From contig SYDZ01000135.1 of assembly GCA_005801025.1 (NCBI GenBank), forward strand, positions 1-8,642: a DNA stretch of 8,642 nt. The letters run 5' to 3'. Each line of letters starts with the position of its first letter. Position 1 is the first letter of the stretch. Positions 5,551 through 8,642 of the stretch are shown here, one piece after another. A model generated the notes under the pieces. It did not search any database. It saw only the letters and a list, made by a program, of their open reading frames with translations, and was not told the DNA's origin. The stretch is from Actinomycetota bacterium. Its GTDB lineage: Bacteria; Actinomycetota; Acidimicrobiia; Acidimicrobiales; Ilumatobacteraceae. The position numbers and the translations under genes were made by a program.

Positions 5551-6174
5551 ATGCCTTCGTTGAAAGTCAAGAATCAGGCTGGCAAAGATGTCGGCAGTGT
5601 TGCTTTAAGCGATGACGATTTCGGTCGTCAGCCAAATGTTCCAGTGATGCACCAAGTCGTCACTGCACAACTTGCTCATCGGCGTGCTGGGACACAGAGC
5701 ACAAAGACTCGCGCCGAGGTTTCTGGTGGTGGAAAGAAGCCACTCAAGCAAAAGGGAACTGGTAGCGCTCGTCAGGGTTCGACCAACTCACCTCATTTCT
5801 CTGGTGGTGGTGTGGCTCATGGACCAAAGCCCCGCAAGTATTCGCAAAAGACTCCTAAGAAGATGATCAAGATTGCTTTGCAATCGGCGTTGTCAGATCG
5901 TGCCATGGAAGGCAAAGTCATCGTCATTGATGCTTGGAAGTTTGATGCACCCAAGACGTCAGCAGCTGTTGAAGCGCTGAATGCATTGAATCTTGATGGT
6001 CGCACATTGATTGTGGTGCGCCGCGACGAACTCAATGCGATTCGTTCATTCCGCAATCTCCCCGAAGTGCAACTCATTGAAATCAGCGAACTCAACGCTT
6101 ATGACGTGTTGTGCAACGACAACATCGTGTTCTCACAGGGCTCATTGCCCGGAGCCAGCAAGGACGGTCAGTGA
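5551..6174 (+). CDS. rplD: 50S ribosomal protein L4
   Basis: L4 binds 23S rRNA domain I and its extended arm lines the peptide exit tunnel. In E. coli it also represses its own operon. The protein has 207 residues. The basic tunnel arm is clear at about 58-106, with SGGGKKPLKQKGTGSARQGS and GVAHGPKPRKYSQK. The globular domain after it carries ALSDRA and the closing LNAYDVLCNDNIVFSQGSL. Shine-Dalgarno-like AAGGGA (5535-5540) overlaps the end of rplC, 10 bases before the ATG. The stop codon overlaps the start of rplW (ATGA), which indicates translational coupling. As the second gene of a transcript with a structured leader, L4 is the first candidate for the regulator of that leader. Confidence 0.98.
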   Translation: MPSLKVKNQAGKDVGSVALSDDDFGRQPNVPVMHQVVTAQLAHRRAGTQSTKTRAEVSGGGKKPLKQKGTGSARQGSTNSPHFSGGGVAHGPKPRKYSQKTPKKMIKIALQSALSDRAMEGKVIVIDAWKFDAPKTSAAVEALNALNLDGRTLIVVRRDELNAIRSFRNLPEVQLIEISELNAYDVLCNDNIVFSQGSLPGASKDGQ

Positions 6175-6467
6175 TGAAAGATCCACGCGACATCATCATC
6201 GCCCCCATCGTGTCGGAGAAGAGTTACGCCCTTATTGAGACTGGCGTGTACACCTTCAACGTTCATGTGGATGCATCAAAGCCCGAGATCCACGACGCTG
6301 TCGAGGCAATCTGGGGCGTCAAGGTCACAAAAGTCAACACGCTCAACCGTGCGGGCAAACTCCAGCGCACTCGAGGCACTAATCGCCCCGGTCGTCGCCC
6401 TGGTACCAAGCGCGCAATCGTCACTTTGGCTGCTGGGAATGAAATCCCACTGTTCGAGAACAACTGA
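6174..6467 (+). CDS. rplW: 50S ribosomal protein L23
   Basis: L23 sits at the exit of the peptide tunnel and is the docking site for trigger factor and signal recognition particle. The protein has 97 residues, normal for bacteria. It begins MKDPRDIIIAPIVSEKSY, the typical N terminus, followed by YTFNVHVDASKPEIHDAVE and the basic segment GTNRPGRRPGTKRAIVTL. The open frame extends further upstream, but ATG 6174 overlaps the rplD stop (ATGA), is preceded by AAGGA at 6160-6164, and gives the family N terminus. A GTG one codon earlier is also possible. rplB starts 11 bases after its stop. Confidence 0.97.
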   Translation: MKDPRDIIIAPIVSEKSYALIETGVYTFNVHVDASKPEIHDAVEAIWGVKVTKVNTLNRAGKLQRTRGTNRPGRRPGTKRAIVTLAAGNEIPLFENN

Positions 6468-6478
6468 GGCATCACGTC

Positions 6479-7315
6479 ATGGGAATTCGTAAACGTAAGC
6501 CAACATCTGCAGGTCGTCGTTTCCAGACCTCGTCAGATTTCTCCGAGATCACTTCAACGACACCAGAAAAGTCATTGCTCACGAGCAAGCCGAAGACTGG
6601 TGGTCGTAATGCCTATGGTCGCAAGACATCGCGTCATCGCGGTGGAGGTCATAAGCAGCAATACCGAATGATTGATTTCAAGCGCAACAAAGACGGCATC
6701 ACGGCCAAGGTTGTGACGATTGAGTATGACCCAAACCGCACTTGCCGTATTGCCTTGTTGCATTACGCAGACGGCGAAAAAGCATACATCCTTGCTCCCA
6801 AGGGCATGAATGTTGGCGATCATGTTTCCAACGGCCCAAAGGCAGACATCAAGCCGGGTAACGCCTTGCCATTGCGCTACATGCCTGTTGGTACCGTCGT
6901 TCACAACGTTGAGTTACGCCCCGGTCAAGGTGGCAAGATGGCCCGTTCGGCTGGTGTTGGTGTGCAGTTAGTAGCTAAAGATGGCGACTACGCCACACTT
7001 CGTTTACCTTCAACAGAAATGCGTCGCGTGCTGATTGACTGCCGCGCCACTGTCGGAGAAGTCGGCAATGCCGAACACGAACTCATCAAGATCGGTAAAG
7101 CTGGTCGTAACCGTTGGAAGGGCGTTCGCCCACAAACCCGCGGTGTCGCCAAGAACCCGGTTGACCACCCTCTTGGTGGTGGCGAAGGTAAAACCTCGGG
7201 TGGTCGTCCTCCCGTGTCGCCGTGGGGCAAGCCAGAAAGCCGTACTCGTGACGGTAAGAAGGCATCACAGAAGTTGATTGTTCGTCGTCGTCGTTCCGGC
7301 AAGGGCCGCCGGTAA
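6479..7315 (+). CDS. rplB: 50S ribosomal protein L2
   Basis: L2 binds 23S rRNA and helps to form the peptidyl transferase region and subunit bridges. The protein has 278 residues, the usual length. Conserved blocks include KTGGRNAYGRKTSRHRGGGH (39-58), DFKRNKDG (66-73), YILAPKG (103-109), GEVGNAEH (193-200) and NPVDHPLGGGEG (226-237). His230, equivalent to E. coli His229 in mature numbering, the residue tied to activity, is kept. The second His of the common DHPHGGG block is Leu232 here; other bacteria have Met or Leu there, so this looks tolerated. Shine-Dalgarno-like GAGG (6466-6469) overlaps the rplW stop, 9 bases before the ATG. rpsS follows after 16 bases. Confidence 0.98.
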   Translation: MGIRKRKPTSAGRRFQTSSDFSEITSTTPEKSLLTSKPKTGGRNAYGRKTSRHRGGGHKQQYRMIDFKRNKDGITAKVVTIEYDPNRTCRIALLHYADGEKAYILAPKGMNVGDHVSNGPKADIKPGNALPLRYMPVGTVVHNVELRPGQGGKMARSAGVGVQLVAKDGDYATLRLPSTEMRRVLIDCRATVGEVGNAEHELIKIGKAGRNRWKGVRPQTRGVAKNPVDHPLGGGEGKTSGGRPPVSPWGKPESRTRDGKKASQKLIVRRRRSGKGRR

Positions 7316-7331
7316 AGGATTGGTGCATTAG

Positions 7332-7616
7332 ATGTCTCGTAGCTTAAAAAAGGGTCCGTTCGTTGATGACCACCTCGTGAAAAAGGTGGACGCATTGAAC
7401 GCTGCCAATGAAAAAAAAGTCATCAAGACTTGGAGTCGTCGTTCGACGATCATTCCCGACATGGTGGGTCACACCATTGCCGTGCATGACGGTCGAAAGC
7501 ATGTACCGGTGTATGTCACTGAATCAATGGTTGGTCACAAGCTTGGTGAGTTCTCACCGACTCGTACCTTCAAATATCACGCAGGTCAAGAGAAAAACGT
7601 GAAGGGTCGCAAGTAA
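7332..7616 (+). CDS. rpsS: 30S ribosomal protein S19
   Basis: S19 is a small-subunit head protein that pairs with S13 near the A-site tRNA. The protein has 94 residues, normal length, with MSRSLKKGPFVDDHL at the N terminus, WSRRSTIIPDMVGHTIAVHD (34-53), the signature GHKLGEFSPTRTFKYH (68-83), and a basic tail GRK. AAAGGA (7314-7319) lies 12 bases before the ATG, a slightly long spacing. The stop codon overlaps the rplV start by one base (TAATG), consistent with coupled translation. Confidence 0.98.
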   Translation: MSRSLKKGPFVDDHLVKKVDALNAANEKKVIKTWSRRSTIIPDMVGHTIAVHDGRKHVPVYVTESMVGHKLGEFSPTRTFKYHAGQEKNVKGRK

Positions 7617-8254
7617 TGACTGGTCCCAAGCTAAACGAGCGCTCCTTTATTGCCGGCGAGCGCACCGGAACTCGAGCCAGTGTGCGCGGTTCGCGCATGT
7701 CGGCATCCAAAGCACGCGTTGTGCTCAATCTTGTTCGGGGACGCGATGTCGTCATCGCTGATCAGGTTTTGCAGTTCACGGAGCGTGAAGCAGCCCGCGT
7801 GATTCGCAAAGTATTGGCATCAGCTGTTGCTAACGCAGTGAATAATGATGGTCTTGACGCTGACACTCTGTACATCAAGGCTTGCTATGCCGACGATGGT
7901 CCGACCTTGCGTCGCTTTAAGCCACGTGCCAAAGGTCGTGCGACTCGGATCAACAAGCGCACCTGCCATATCACGATTGTTCTTGGTGTGATTGACAGCG
8001 AACTGTTGCGGATTGTTCAGGCTCGCCGCGAACGCGCCGTAAGCGGTCGTCGGGCAACTCGCAGTGGTGGCGTTGCTGATCGTCGGGCTCGCGTCCAAGC
8101 AAGCCGCACCAAGCGTTCTGATGATGCGGTAGATACTTCAGTTGAAGAAGTGGCGACTGAGGAAGCGAATATCGAAGAAACCACGATCAAGGCAACTGCT
8201 GTGGAGACTACGTCAATTGAAACTGCAGCACCCGAGGCCGAGGAGACAAACTGA
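7616..8254 (+). CDS. rplV: 50S ribosomal protein L22 with long acidic C-terminal tail
   Basis: L22 binds 23S rRNA and its hairpin lines the peptide exit tunnel, the region tied to macrolide resistance. Typical L22 is about 110-115 residues; this one has 212. The core (about 18-125) is normal, with RGSRMSASKARVVLNLVRG (24-42) and the tunnel hairpin region FKPRAKGRATRINKRTCHIT (101-120). A tail of about 85 residues follows: first Arg-rich (about 137-167), then Glu/Thr/Ala-rich and strongly acidic (168-212), with irregular EETT/ETTS-like repetition and no recognisable domain. Extended L22 tails occur in some actinobacteria, including mycobacteria. The tail should be disordered and outside the ribosome core. 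The stop overlaps the rpsC start (ATGA), and codons for the final acidic residues supply the rpsC ribosome binding site (GAGGAG, 8240-8245). Confidence 0.96.
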   Translation: MTGPKLNERSFIAGERTGTRASVRGSRMSASKARVVLNLVRGRDVVIADQVLQFTEREAARVIRKVLASAVANAVNNDGLDADTLYIKACYADDGPTLRRFKPRAKGRATRINKRTCHITIVLGVIDSELLRIVQARRERAVSGRRATRSGGVADRRARVQASRTKRSDDAVDTSVEEVATEEANIEETTIKATAVETTSIETAAPEAEETN

Positions 8255-8642
8255 TGGGCCAAAAAGTCAATCCGTACGGCTTCCGCTTGGGCATTACCAC
8301 CGACTGGAAGAGTCGCTGGTTTAGTGAGCGCGATTTCAAGGAATATCTCACCGAAGACTGGAAGATCCGTGCCTACGTCATGGAGTCACTTCCAGATGCA
8401 GCGATTTCGCGCATTGAAGTTGAGCGCAAGCGTGGAGAGACCCTCAAGGTCGACATTCATACTGCTCGTCCCGGAATCGTGATCGGTCGTAAGGGTGCCA
8501 AGGCAGATGAACTTCGTCTTGGTTTAACTGCCCTCACTGGCAACATTAAAGTACAACTGAATATCGTGGAGATTAAGTCTCCTGAACTTGATGCGGCTTT
8601 GATTGCTCAAGGTGTAGCTGATCAGTTGGTCGGACGAATTGC
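8254..8642 (+). CDS. rpsC: 30S ribosomal protein S3, N-terminal part (cut by window end)
   Basis: S3 is a small-subunit head protein at the mRNA entry channel. Only the first 129 residues are present; the gene runs past the window end with no stop. It begins MGQKVNPYGFRLGITTDWKS, the actinobacterial form of the S3 N terminus, and contains the KH domain with the GxxG motif in GIVIGRKGAKADE (74-86), followed by IKVQLNIVEIKSPELDA. The start overlaps the rplV stop (ATGA) with GAGGAG 8 bases upstream. The truncation is an edge effect. Gene order suggests rplP next. Confidence 0.97.
   Translation, partial: MGQKVNPYGFRLGITTDWKSRWFSERDFKEYLTEDWKIRAYVMESLPDAAISRIEVERKRGETLKVDIHTARPGIVIGRKGAKADELRLGLTALTGNIKVQLNIVEIKSPELDAALIAQGVADQLVGRI

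Noticed and set aside
7166..7204. L2 with Leu232 instead of the second His of DHPHGGG as a possible catalytic defect.
   Set aside because: The functionally important His is the first one (His230 here), which is kept; the second position varies among bacteria.
1..8642. Mobile element as the cause of the rpsJ-rplC split.
   Set aside because: No transposase, integrase, terminal inverted repeats or target-site duplication could be found around 1518-4907.

Overview
This is a bacterial chromosomal window carrying the tuf / S10 ribosomal-protein region, with every gene on the + strand. The proteins look actinobacterial: EF-Tu has RGITISIAHIEY in switch I and a non-Cys DxPGH motif, S3 begins MGQKVNPYGFRLGITTDWKS, and S10 begins MAQIIRIRLKAFDHEIIDQS. 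By eye the base composition is close to balanced rather than GC-rich, and the gene content suits a mid-GC lineage such as the Acidimicrobiia. That placement is inference from motif memory, not a search.

Layout: tuf (5-1189) and rpsJ (1203-1517) form a pair closed by a strong intrinsic terminator (1541-1575). Three genes that are not ribosomal follow: a membrane-anchored HtrA-type serine protease with a PDZ domain (1641-2774), an alpha/beta hydrolase with a long cap insertion (2813-4006), and a small tail-anchored coiled-coil protein built on near-identical DNA repeats (4089-4490). A 417-base gene-free stretch (4491-4907) then carries candidate promoters, a perfect DnaA-box 9-mer and a chain of stable RNA hairpins. 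After it the S10 operon resumes in canonical order: rplC, rplD, rplW, rplB, rpsS, rplV and a truncated rpsC. These are packed tightly, with ATGA or TAATG overlaps at three junctions, so they are almost certainly one transcript.

The ordinary part is the translation machinery: EF-Tu delivers aminoacyl-tRNA, and S10, L3, L4, L23, L2, S19, L22 and S3 are ribosomal proteins. The unusual part is that the normally continuous rpsJ-rplC junction is split by an envelope-type gene set and a terminator, and the detached rplC operon has its own long, highly structured leader. That leader includes two mutually exclusive stems that share one strand, and it is the best candidate here for an undescribed regulatory element, probably autogenous control of ribosomal-protein synthesis. 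I saw no tRNA or rRNA gene, insertion sequence, CRISPR array or prophage.
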